Below are positions 33,733-41,805 of a stretch of 64,000 bases of DNA, piece after piece. Under the pieces are notes generated by a model that saw nothing but the letters and a program-made list of their open reading frames with translations, searched no databases and was not told the DNA's origin. Numbering within the stretch: position 1 is the stretch's first letter; every line of letters begins with the position of its first letter. The position numbers and the translations under genes were made by a program. This DNA is from a virus, in IMG/VR virus record IMGVR_UViG_3300003690_000003, positions 62,001 to 126,000 of that record. One strand, written 5' to 3'.

Positions 33733-36700
33733 GTGAGATATTAAAATAACTGTTTTAAAGAAAGACTTAATCAAATCAAGAATGCGAATAAATCCCTCCA
33801 TGTTATCAGCGTCTAGTGCTGTTCCCGGTTCATCGAGAATAAAGATATCTCCCTTTGGAAGATTAGAAACACTCAACAATGCCAAGCGAATAGCCATTGC
33901 AGCAATCGTTTTCTCAGCACCAGAGCCCATTTCTAATGGTCGCGGCTCATGCTTGGGATGTTTAATAAAGATATTAAGCCGCCTTCCGTCATCTTCGAAG
34001 AAAGCTTCAAAAGAAACAATGTTGGCTAAAACCTTAGCAATCTCATCGTTAATCACGGGTAGCTGTTTTTTAATAATATCATAAGCAATGCCGTTGGAAT
34101 GCATACAGCGCATATAAAGATCATAAGCAGCATACTCTTGCTGAATGTCTTTTAACTCTTTTTGCTGTTCCATTAGATTTGTTAACTTCTGTTCTAAAGA
34201 GCCTTTAAGCTTATAATATTCTAAAACCATATTCTGACATGCCTTATGCTCTCCTATAAGACTTTCCATCACATCTAGCACACCCTGTCGCTGATTTGCA
34301 AGATGTTCAAAGTTCTCTATATTTTCTCGATTATCTTTGTATTCTTCGATCTTTATTGCTAGCGTAGCTAGTTCGCTCTCATACGAAACAATCTTATTCT
34401 TCTCTCTCGCATAGGACAACTGTAAATCCTTAAGATTACTTTCATTTATTGAATGACTGGTCGTTAGCTCATCATATTTTTTGCGCTTCAAGGCTGTCTT
34501 TGCAGGGTTTAAATCTTCTAAAAACTTCTTAAGCTCTTTTGCTTCTTTAATACTATCGAGTATTTTGGTTTTAAGATCTGGAGCCTCTTTCTTGGCCTTG
34601 TGAGCATCATGAATAAACTTACATTGTGGATACTCATTTCCACAAGGAACTTCGTCGAGTAACTTGAGTTTTGTACTCTTGGTATGGTAATCCCTTTGTA
34701 GCAATCGGGCTTCGCTAACTATAGATTCCATCTCATCTTGTTTTATATCGATTAAATCTTGCTTCTGATCAAGCTCATCAATATCAAATCTATTAAGAAA
34801 CTCGTCTAGATTACCAATATCGGCTTTAAGTTCTTGTATCTTTTCACCACGTTCTTTATTGGCCTCTTGAGCCCTAGATAGATTCGACTTTAGTTCAGCT
34901 TTTCTTTGTTCAGCATCAATAATATCAACCACTTCGTAAGGAATTGAATCGATTAGATCGTTCACTTCATCTAGCTGGAAATCTTTCGTCGAGATCTCTT
35001 CTTGTACTCTCTCACAGCTTTCTTCTTGTTCCAGAAGCTGGCTGTTTGTCTTTTTGATTTCCTCTTTGGCGGCGCTTATATCCTCTTCGAAGTTACGATC
35101 ACCAATCCTACGCAGAACACCCTTCAGATCGGCGCTATCTTCCTTTGCAAGCTTGTATTTCTTCTCAAATACCTCCAGGTCTAAGAACTTGGCTAGAATC
35201 TCTTTACGGCGCGTAGAGCCCTCTTTAATGAAGGATAGCGAATCCAGTTGAGACGACATCGATGTTAAAAGAAAATCTTCTATCGTACCGAAATGCTTAC
35301 GAATAGCAGCATCGGTTTTCATCCTGGTAGTCTCGTTGAGACTGTGGTTCTCACTCATAACGGGATCGAAATAATCAAAATCTAAATCTGTTTTGGCCTC
35401 GTCGGTTACTTCACCTTTTAGCTTCTTAATATATTTTTCTGAGCGACGATTAATCGTATACACCTTATCGCCTATTTGAAGCTCTACTTTCCCAAAGCAG
35501 GCTGATTTATGCTGGTTGATTATGTTTAGATTTTTGCGCTCATTTTTTGATGTCGTATTGAATATAGTATATAAGAGGCCATCAACAATACTAGACTTGC
35601 CAGAAAAGTTCTTCCCAAAGATTCCGACAATACCGTTTAGCTTTTCGAAATCAACTCTATTATTATCGCCATAGTTAAATAAATTGTCCCACTCAAAGTT
35701 GTTCAGCTTCCAGTTAATGTTTCTTGCTACGTCTTCTGTGGCCTCGGCCATCTTGTTATATTTTTGATTCAGATTATTAACGCGCTCCATCATTTCATCT
35801 GATGCTTCATAGTCTTTAAGATATTCCTTCATTAATCTTTCCTGTACAGAGATATCTCGAAGATTTTCTTTGAAAAAACCATTGCCGTTTACATTAATGC
35901 TTCCTCTTTGGCCCGCAGCCCTATTCAAGAAAGTAATACTCTCCGGACTGAATCTATGCTTAGCAACCTCGACAGCCCTTTTCATTACATTTAAAGGAAG
36001 GTTGTTGTTGCTCACAAGCCGTACACGGGCCCCAGAGGGCATTGTCGTACCCCGGGGCATCCTACCCTTCGGAGTGAGTTCAATGGTCACAAAGGGCTTA
36101 GGATTGAGCAGCTTGACGTGTTTTACACGAAACTCGTCCTTGCTTTCTATCTCCCAAATCAGGAAGCCCTTGTCGTTTGTTTCGCCATGATTTTGCTGTA
36201 CAATCGATCCGCAGTAGCGGACACGACCTTCGGTGTCAAGAATCTGATTGGTCTTATGAATATCCCCAAGCATCGCATAATCATGGTTGGCAAAAATAGA
36301 TACATCATGATCACCATGCTCCATTACCCACCCAATATCTGTCTTTACTCCGGCAATCGATCCGTGGTAAACAGCAATATTAATCTTGGTAGGATCAGAT
36401 GGTTCAACCCAATTCTCCTCATCAAATATAGAAAGTACGTTCATCGTTAAATCTAAATCCATTTCAACTTCGCCTGAGTTTTTTAACAGATGAAGATGTG
36501 GATGCTGAAGTGCTTCGACGATTGGGGTAATCGCATCCTGTCGTGAGGAGTTACGTAGGTTACCATCGTGGTTTCCTAGGATTGCGTAAGTTGGTGCAAT
36601 GTCTGCGAGAGTTGATAAAAACTTCGAGCACATATCAACAAACTCTGGTGATATTTGTGTTTTAGTGTGGGCAATATCTCCACCAATATAAATGAAATCT

Positions 36701-36810
36701 ACTTTTTCTTTTCGTAACGTCTCATACATTTGTTCGAATATCTTCCGATATTCGAAATGATATTTTAAATTTTTGATGTGGATATCTGCGCAATGCGCAA
36801 TCTTATGCAT
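33655..36810 (-). CDS. Fused Mre11/SbcD nuclease and Rad50/SbcC ATPase (T4 gp47-gp46)
   Basis: One continuous 1051-residue protein combines both partners. Residues 1-330 are the nuclease: ADIH (8-11), GGDIAH (43-48), LGNHDGN (78-84), AVYHGS (146-151) and LGDIH (181-185) are the metal-binding motifs of the Mre11 calcineurin-like fold. Residues 345-1051 are the ATPase: Walker A GKNFSGKS (399-406), a long coiled coil, a cysteine pair CGNEYPQC (721-728) in the hook position, the signature GSGAEKTIAAMA and Walker B FILDEPGTALD. In T4 and E. coli these are two genes. The complex resects DNA ends for recombination-dependent replication. The zinc-hook pair is CX6C rather than the usual CXXC. Confidence 0.93.
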   Translation of the reverse strand: MHKIAHCADIHIKNLKYHFEYRKIFEQMYETLRKEKVDFIYIGGDIAHTKTQISPEFVDMCSKFLSTLADIAPTYAILGNHDGNLRNSSRQDAITPIVEALQHPHLHLLKNSGEVEMDLDLTMNVLSIFDEENWVEPSDPTKINIAVYHGSIAGVKTDIGWVMEHGDHDVSIFANHDYAMLGDIHKTNQILDTEGRVRYCGSIVQQNHGETNDKGFLIWEIESKDEFRVKHVKLLNPKPFVTIELTPKGRMPRGTTMPSGARVRLVSNNNLPLNVMKRAVEVAKHRFSPESITFLNRAAGQRGSINVNGNGFFKENLRDISVQERLMKEYLKDYEASDEMMERVNNLNQKYNKMAEATEDVARNINWKLNNFEWDNLFNYGDNNRVDFEKLNGIVGIFGKNFSGKSSIVDGLLYTIFNTTSKNERKNLNIINQHKSACFGKVELQIGDKVYTINRRSEKYIKKLKGEVTDEAKTDLDFDYFDPVMSENHSLNETTRMKTDAAIRKHFGTIEDFLLTSMSSQLDSLSFIKEGSTRRKEILAKFLDLEVFEKKYKLAKEDSADLKGVLRRIGDRNFEEDISAAKEEIKKTNSQLLEQEESCERVQEEISTKDFQLDEVNDLIDSIPYEVVDIIDAEQRKAELKSNLSRAQEANKERGEKIQELKADIGNLDEFLNRFDIDELDQKQDLIDIKQDEMESIVSEARLLQRDYHTKSTKLKLLDEVPCGNEYPQCKFIHDAHKAKKEAPDLKTKILDSIKEAKELKKFLEDLNPAKTALKRKKYDELTTSHSINESNLKDLQLSYAREKNKIVSYESELATLAIKIEEYKDNRENIENFEHLANQRQGVLDVMESLIGEHKACQNMVLEYYKLKGSLEQKLTNLMEQQKELKDIQQEYAAYDLYMRCMHSNGIAYDIIKKQLPVINDEIAKVLANIVSFEAFFEDDGRRLNIFIKHPKHEPRPLEMGSGAEKTIAAMAIRLALLSVSNLPKGDIFILDEPGTALDADNMEGFIRILDLIKSFFKTVILISHLDSLKDCVDTQIIIEKKGKFAHVEV

Positions 36811-36821
36811 GCATGGGTTCC

Positions 36822-37763
36822 TTAAACCAGTATCGATCGTTGGAGTAGTTCATCGAAGTTCATTCGAGTTGCACTATTTTTTCTAGTCTCGAACTCTTTC
36901 TTCGGCATCTCTCCAAGATCCTTATACGGATCTATATCTATCTTATACAATTCTACATCATATGTCAAGAAGTTTTTGATGATTTCGAGTGCTTTTCTTT
37001 CTGCGTCCGGGTCGAGCGCAATATATACCGACGCGTCTTTCTGTACAATTTTTCTGAAGAGATGCGAATCCATACGCAAAGTAGACCCCAACAAAGGAAT
37101 ACTATTGCGGCTAGCCACAATGGCATCAAACACGCCCTCCACCAAAACTATGTCTGAGGTCCAGTCGATAGAAAGATCATTAAACACAACATCTCTATCG
37201 ACAGGTGGGTTTTTATATTTTGGATAGCCCCCATCGTATGTACGAGCAATAAAGTAATCAGCATTTCCATTCTCATTAAACGAAGGAATGATGATTCGAT
37301 TTTCGTATTCTCCCGATGAGCAGTACCCTATCTTCCACCAAATAATGTCTTTCTTCGCTATACCTCTCTCTTTTAAATACTTCCTCGCCATAAAACCTGT
37401 CGGCGGCATGTCTTTATTTGCCAGAGAAATATACTCTGCGGGGAGCGGAATAACCTGTTCGGGCTTTTTCTTCTTTTCGAAGTGGTCCAGTAGGTCCCAA
37501 CGATCCAAATCGCGATAATCTATTTCTGTCTCTAATCGTAACCAGTTCTGGCGATGTTTATATTCTCCGAACTTCCTAATAACATGATAGATGTTGCGGC
37601 CGCGCGTATCGCACACCCAACACTTATAGACGTTTTTTGCTAGATTAACTGAAAACTTAGGCTTGTGGTGGCTGCAATATGGACAGTTAAAAAGATATTC
37701 CCTGTTAGTTCGCCGGCTCTGGCCAAGTATTTCTCTTAAGATGAAAAGTTTTTGTTCTTCCAT
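36822..37763 (-). CDS. DNA primase (DnaG-type, T4 gp61 role)
   Basis: This 313-residue protein has an N-terminal zinc ribbon, CPYC near residue 28 and CWVC near residue 48, and a TOPRIM domain with VLVEGVFDAI (near residue 208) and ALDPDAE (near residue 252), the glutamate and aspartates that bind magnesium. It makes RNA primers for the lagging strand with a helicase not encoded here. The length is near that of T4 gp61 (342), and no helicase domain is attached. Its start lies within the resolvase gene (28-nt overlap), indicating coupled translation. Confidence 0.9.
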   Translation of the reverse strand: MEEQKLFILREILGQSRRTNREYLFNCPYCSHHKPKFSVNLAKNVYKCWVCDTRGRNIYHVIRKFGEYKHRQNWLRLETEIDYRDLDRWDLLDHFEKKKKPEQVIPLPAEYISLANKDMPPTGFMARKYLKERGIAKKDIIWWKIGYCSSGEYENRIIIPSFNENGNADYFIARTYDGGYPKYKNPPVDRDVVFNDLSIDWTSDIVLVEGVFDAIVASRNSIPLLGSTLRMDSHLFRKIVQKDASVYIALDPDAERKALEIIKNFLTYDVELYKIDIDPYKDLGEMPKKEFETRKNSATRMNFDELLQRSILV

Positions 37764-38269
37764 AAAGTATACCCAGCACGTGCAATAATCACACTATCGG
37801 CTCTATCATAATAGCCGGGCTTCGGATTGCCATGCTTAGTATATTCTACCTTAAACTCGGGTGCTATGTCAAGCAGAAACTTTAAAACTTCTTCTTTAGC
37901 CTTTGTTCCTCTGGGAATTTTAATACCGTTAAGTTTTCTCGCTTGGCTGGCACCTATGTATTGAGGGTCCATGTGAAAAACATCTCTAATCGCTAATGAC
38001 GCCATTCCATTAAATCGCTGCAGGAGAGCCATTGTTTTGCCACTTGAACCGCCGCTATTAAAAAATACAAAGGGTTCCTCAATCCATATCTCTTGCGCTG
38101 CTACTTGTAGAAATCTTACATCGGCCAAAAACTCTCTTAAAGTCTCTATCTTTTCAAAAAGTCCTTTGTTTTTTCGAAGATCACAGTGTTCACAAAAAAT
38201 TATTTCTCCGTGTTTACTAATACACGACACACCTATAATGCTTGTACTAATATCAAAACCTAAAAACAT
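37736..38269 (-). CDS. RuvC-like Holliday junction resolvase
   Basis: This 177-residue protein has the RNase H-like layout of RuvC: FLGFDISTSIIGVS at the N-terminus (first Asp, residue 5), an acidic strand IWIEEPFVFF (Glu near residue 69) and a C-terminal YYDRADSVIIARAGY with the DxAD pair. RuvC-type enzymes cut four-way DNA junctions, a need before packaging; T4 itself uses the unrelated gp49. It overlaps the preceding structural gene by one base (TAATG) and the primase start by 28 nt, so it is the first gene of the DNA-metabolism island. Confidence 0.83.
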   Translation of the reverse strand: MFLGFDISTSIIGVSCISKHGEIIFCEHCDLRKNKGLFEKIETLREFLADVRFLQVAAQEIWIEEPFVFFNSGGSSGKTMALLQRFNGMASLAIRDVFHMDPQYIGASQARKLNGIKIPRGTKAKEEVLKFLLDIAPEFKVEYTKHGNPKPGYYDRADSVIIARAGYTLWKNKNFSS

Positions 38270-39651
38270 TACATATCTAGCTTAAGCTTGAATGTCATAT
38301 CCCGGGCTTCGGTTTTCTTAACGGGGGTAGCGAGCTTAACAACTCCGATTATGTTCTGCTGTACATCATATAGGACTATTTGACTAATGTACGTTGTTTT
38401 CACAAAACTTCCTGTAGGATCATTATAATCTGAATACGTAGTATTTTTAATCCCTAATGCCTCATTTTCATAAAATCCGATTGGGCCGGCCTCAAAAACA
38501 CCTGCGCCACTTTCAGAAACAAAAGTTGGATTATTTGAATGATTAAGCTCATTTTTTCTAGCATGTGCAAACATGGTTATAGTGGGGGTAACTGTCGTTC
38601 CTTTATAACTCAAATTCCAGCTTGTCTCATCGTGATCTTGAGTTTGAGTGGCCGGGTCGATCGCGCCGTCGATGCCGGCAGCAAAATACTTCCACTGGGG
38701 GGAGTTAATGTCTCCGTCATACGTCTCCTGAAATACCGGGTCTACATCCCAGGAACCGGTTAATACTATAAATCCTTCATTATATAATATAACGCCGGCT
38801 ACAGAACCAGAACCTTCACCTTGAGCATAAGCTGTGCCGGAAACTTGAATAAGATTTCCATTTCTATTCTTATCTTGTAGTTCTGCTACCAAAGTACCAC
38901 TAATATAGGTTTTTAGACTCACAGAGCCTTTTTTAATCGAGGTACCATAAAAAATCGAAGGAATAGAAATAAGTGCAACATCCGTCGCTCCGAGTTCCGC
39001 CCCACTCGCTAACAAGTTTCTTAGAGAAGAAGATACAGCATATTGTGGACTTAGCTTTTTATAATAGTTTAACGTATTCTTTAACGCATATAAATGCGAA
39101 ACCGATCCAGAGCTTGATACTTCCAAAGGGCCGCTGCCATCGGGTCCAGATGCTGTTATAACCGAGGACTCAAGGCGCGACGCGGAGGCTAGCCAATACT
39201 CTCTAGAAATCGAAGCCGTCAGGGGATAAGTATGAGTCATCACATCCCCCAGATTATTATCAGTGTTGAAGCTAGTTGTGCTTACAGTTTTAAATGAAGT
39301 ACGCGTGCCATCTTTAACCACAAACGGCTGAATGATAGGATTGAGACCTTTATAAGTATCTCTCGGGTCTGTTCCGTTTGCGACTGCCGCTTCCAAGGCT
39401 GGGAGCTTTACTCCCAAAGCATTTGCCAAGGCGGGAGGTTGCATAGCGCTTCCAGAACGGTCCACGTTCTCTTCAAAAAGAGAAATATAGCCAGGGGCGC
39501 AACTAAGAACACTGCCCGTGAACGAACCACTCATAGGAATGTTTTTATTATAGTATGCTATTCCCTGATATATATCAAACTCTATCAGAGGGTAAGATCT
39601 GATTGAATTAATAAAAAGATCATTACTTTGAAACTTAAAGATGTATGACAT
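38269..39651 (-). CDS. Virion structural protein, paralogue of next gene
   Basis: This 460-residue protein is beta-rich. It shares with the 366-residue neighbour a core of GGLAYGLLYSGS/GVILYNEG-type segments, the GFIVLTGSWD / GICVLTASLF strand, a (N/S)(E/N)(F/L)N(Y/H)S.NPT(Y/F) element and the closing KL..P(V/L)KKT...(F/L)(K/R)(L/V)(K/R)LD. The two therefore arose by duplication. Extra length lies in the first 150 residues. It is probably a tail or baseplate accessory protein in the large structural block; T4 counterpart not recognised. Confidence 0.65.
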   Translation of the reverse strand: MSYIFKFQSNDLFINSIRSYPLIEFDIYQGIAYYNKNIPMSGSFTGSVLSCAPGYISLFEENVDRSGSAMQPPALANALGVKLPALEAAVANGTDPRDTYKGLNPIIQPFVVKDGTRTSFKTVSTTSFNTDNNLGDVMTHTYPLTASISREYWLASASRLESSVITASGPDGSGPLEVSSSGSVSHLYALKNTLNYYKKLSPQYAVSSSLRNLLASGAELGATDVALISIPSIFYGTSIKKGSVSLKTYISGTLVAELQDKNRNGNLIQVSGTAYAQGEGSGSVAGVILYNEGFIVLTGSWDVDPVFQETYDGDINSPQWKYFAAGIDGAIDPATQTQDHDETSWNLSYKGTTVTPTITMFAHARKNELNHSNNPTFVSESGAGVFEAGPIGFYENEALGIKNTTYSDYNDPTGSFVKTTYISQIVLYDVQQNIIGVVKLATPVKKTEARDMTFKLKLDM

Positions 39652-39681
39652 TGTTCTCTACCTTTTTAATTAGGTAGAATA

Positions 39682-40782
39682 TTAATAATCCAATCGAACC
39701 CTGAGTGTGAACTCATCATCGGGAGTCTTTTTAAGCGGCTCGGATAACTTTGCAGTTGCTAGAAGTTCGTTATCTGCGGAATAAAGACCTATTGTGGTAA
39801 TATATGAAACAGGACTATCATTGCTATTATTTTTAACTACAAGTTTGCTTGCGTTAAGATAGGTTGGATTAGAGGAATAGTTAAACTCATTGTTGTTTGC
39901 ACGACAGAAATAAATCGTCGAGTTTAGTTCGGTTGTATTGTTGAAAGAAACGTTCACGAACCTATTTCGAAAAGTATCACAAGAGGCGCTAATGTATGAG
40001 CCGGTAAATTGCTGTTCCACCGTGGAGCCGGAAAGATTGCCCGCGGCATGCTCCAGGGCCCGGGTGGTAAAGACGCAATGAGCGGCCGCGGGTTGCTGGA
40101 CGTTGGCGTCGAATAGGGATGCCGTTAAAACGCATATACCAGCTTGATAAAAAACAAGGCCGGCCGGTATTCCGGTGGCGCTGGGCGAAGCTTCGTAGTA
40201 GGAGCCACTATAAAGAAGCCCATATTCGCCGGCCGGAGAATTAATCTTATAAGCATTAAGCCCTCCCACATCTTGAATAAGGCAGCTGCCCGAAGGGTTG
40301 ATCGCGAGACCCCCTGTTAATACCGTAAGTGAAAAACTGCCCTTTTTAATCTCGTCTTTACTAAGAAGTCGAGCAAAGTTAATAAAGATGCATTCCTTTA
40401 CTTTAGTACCCCCCGACAAATCACCGTCTTGGTCGAACTGGCGAATATTGCCGGTTACATCATAGCCAGCTAGCACTTGAGCCATTTCATTATAAATATT
40501 AATCTTCTTAGCCTGCTGAGGGTTGAGAGTTGAGGTAGGGCTTGAGGCCGAATATCCAGAGTTGGGCGAAAAACCAATCGTTAAATCAAAGACATGATTT
40601 GCCGAGGAACTTAAATAGGGATAATCATATACTGATTCAAACATCCCATGAGTGTAGTTTTTAATGTTATTATCGCCATAGGTTCCAGAAACAATCGTTC
40701 CTGTTAATGGAATCGCCTCGTGAAGCATCGTTCTTGTCGAAACTACATCATTGTTTAAAAGTGTTTTAAAAGTACTAGCCAT
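39682..40782 (-). CDS. Virion structural protein, paralogue of preceding neighbour
   Basis: This 366-residue protein has the paralogue core described for the adjacent gene: GVLLYSGSYYE-type strand (GEYGLLYSGSYYEAS), AGICVLTASLFD, NNEFNYSSNPTYLNAS and a final LKKTPDDEFTLRVRLDY. No membrane or enzymatic motif is seen. Such pairs of related beta proteins in the tail block may occupy equivalent sites in the baseplate or fibre network. It lies 9 nt after the frameshifted extension of the preceding gene, showing that the extension region is not a true intergenic gap. Confidence 0.65.
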   Translation of the reverse strand: MASTFKTLLNNDVVSTRTMLHEAIPLTGTIVSGTYGDNNIKNYTHGMFESVYDYPYLSSSANHVFDLTIGFSPNSGYSASSPTSTLNPQQAKKINIYNEMAQVLAGYDVTGNIRQFDQDGDLSGGTKVKECIFINFARLLSKDEIKKGSFSLTVLTGGLAINPSGSCLIQDVGGLNAYKINSPAGEYGLLYSGSYYEASPSATGIPAGLVFYQAGICVLTASLFDANVQQPAAAHCVFTTRALEHAAGNLSGSTVEQQFTGSYISASCDTFRNRFVNVSFNNTTELNSTIYFCRANNNEFNYSSNPTYLNASKLVVKNNSNDSPVSYITTIGLYSADNELLATAKLSEPLKKTPDDEFTLRVRLDY

Positions 40783-40791
40783 TATATTATC

Positions 40792-41755
40792 CTATATCTG
40801 CTTTACATATCTAATAGGAACTTCGACCCTATAACCCGTTGTAATCCCAGTTACGGCAATAAACGTATCGATAAACTTATAGGTTTCGCCGGCGGTTGTG
40901 CCGTCCATCGAGCCAATGACGTCGGCGCCAGAGGACCCTAGTACACTAAAAAGATAATCATTTGTTTTTTGTTTTTACTGAAGTAGAAGAGCCGATTCGA
41001 AAGCCAATCCGAGTGCCGCGGGGGCCGTCGAGGGGCGTCGTACTGCCGGCATTCAACGAGCTCACAAAACTAGAATCGCCCTGTGTTAAATAATATGTTG
41101 CTATATTATCATCATCAATAAAACTAACATCTGCCACTGTGGTGTTAACCGCTGACACCAAATAACCAAGTCTATTGTCCATTTCTACCAAATATTGAGT
41201 CTCTATTAAGTCGGGGTCAAGATTTAACTCCTGAGATATATCAGTAGTATTGAGGCCCTGATCTAGCTTAATCGAGTTCGGGCCAACGTCGCTGGCCGCA
41301 CGTGAGCCATTTAAAACTCCATCTAAATCCGCCGGAATATTTACAAAGTTCCCTGCGAGGCCATTAATCGTTGAAACGGTGTTATCATCTACCACAATAA
41401 TATACGTGTCTTCGCCAGCACCTGCGAGAGGAAACCGCGCCGAACCCTGAAAATAGTTAGGTATTATCACTGGTAAATATAACAGATCATCTCTGGAGAT
41501 ACTCAAAAGTTTTGATTTTACCGAGGAGGTGTTGTTAGTAAATGCTTCTAAAACTGGAGTTTGCAAAATCTGTAAGTCGTAATAGGCCGACCCACTGGGA
41601 TTATTTTTATCGTAAAGATTGTAGTTTATTTCATCATCAGCTAAAGCAAATTTGGTGATTTTAAAGGTGCCATCCCCTTTGGCCAATCGCATGCGGCCGG
41701 TATCAGTTAAAACGGCATCTAAAATAATATCGCCAGAGTTGTCTAAAAATGCCAT
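40792..41755 (-). CDS. Virion structural protein with apparent frameshift
   Basis: The first frame (ATG at 41755) encodes 265 residues and stops at TGA 40958-40960. It begins MAFLDNSGDIILDAVLTDTG, a common start of structural proteins in large marine phages. Just before the stop is AAAAACAAAAAACAAATGA. The +1 frame then runs for 56 residues to TAG at 40792-40794 (NDYLFSVLGSSGADVIGSMD at the start, YRVEVPIRYVKQI at the end), which fits the expected C-terminus. The gene is therefore about 320 residues if read through. Programmed +1 shift, indel mutation and homopolymer error are all possible. Confidence 0.7.
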
Positions 41756-41805
41756 AGTGTGAATCCTTCTTGTTAATTAGTCTTTAATATTAAATAAATC
41801 CCATA

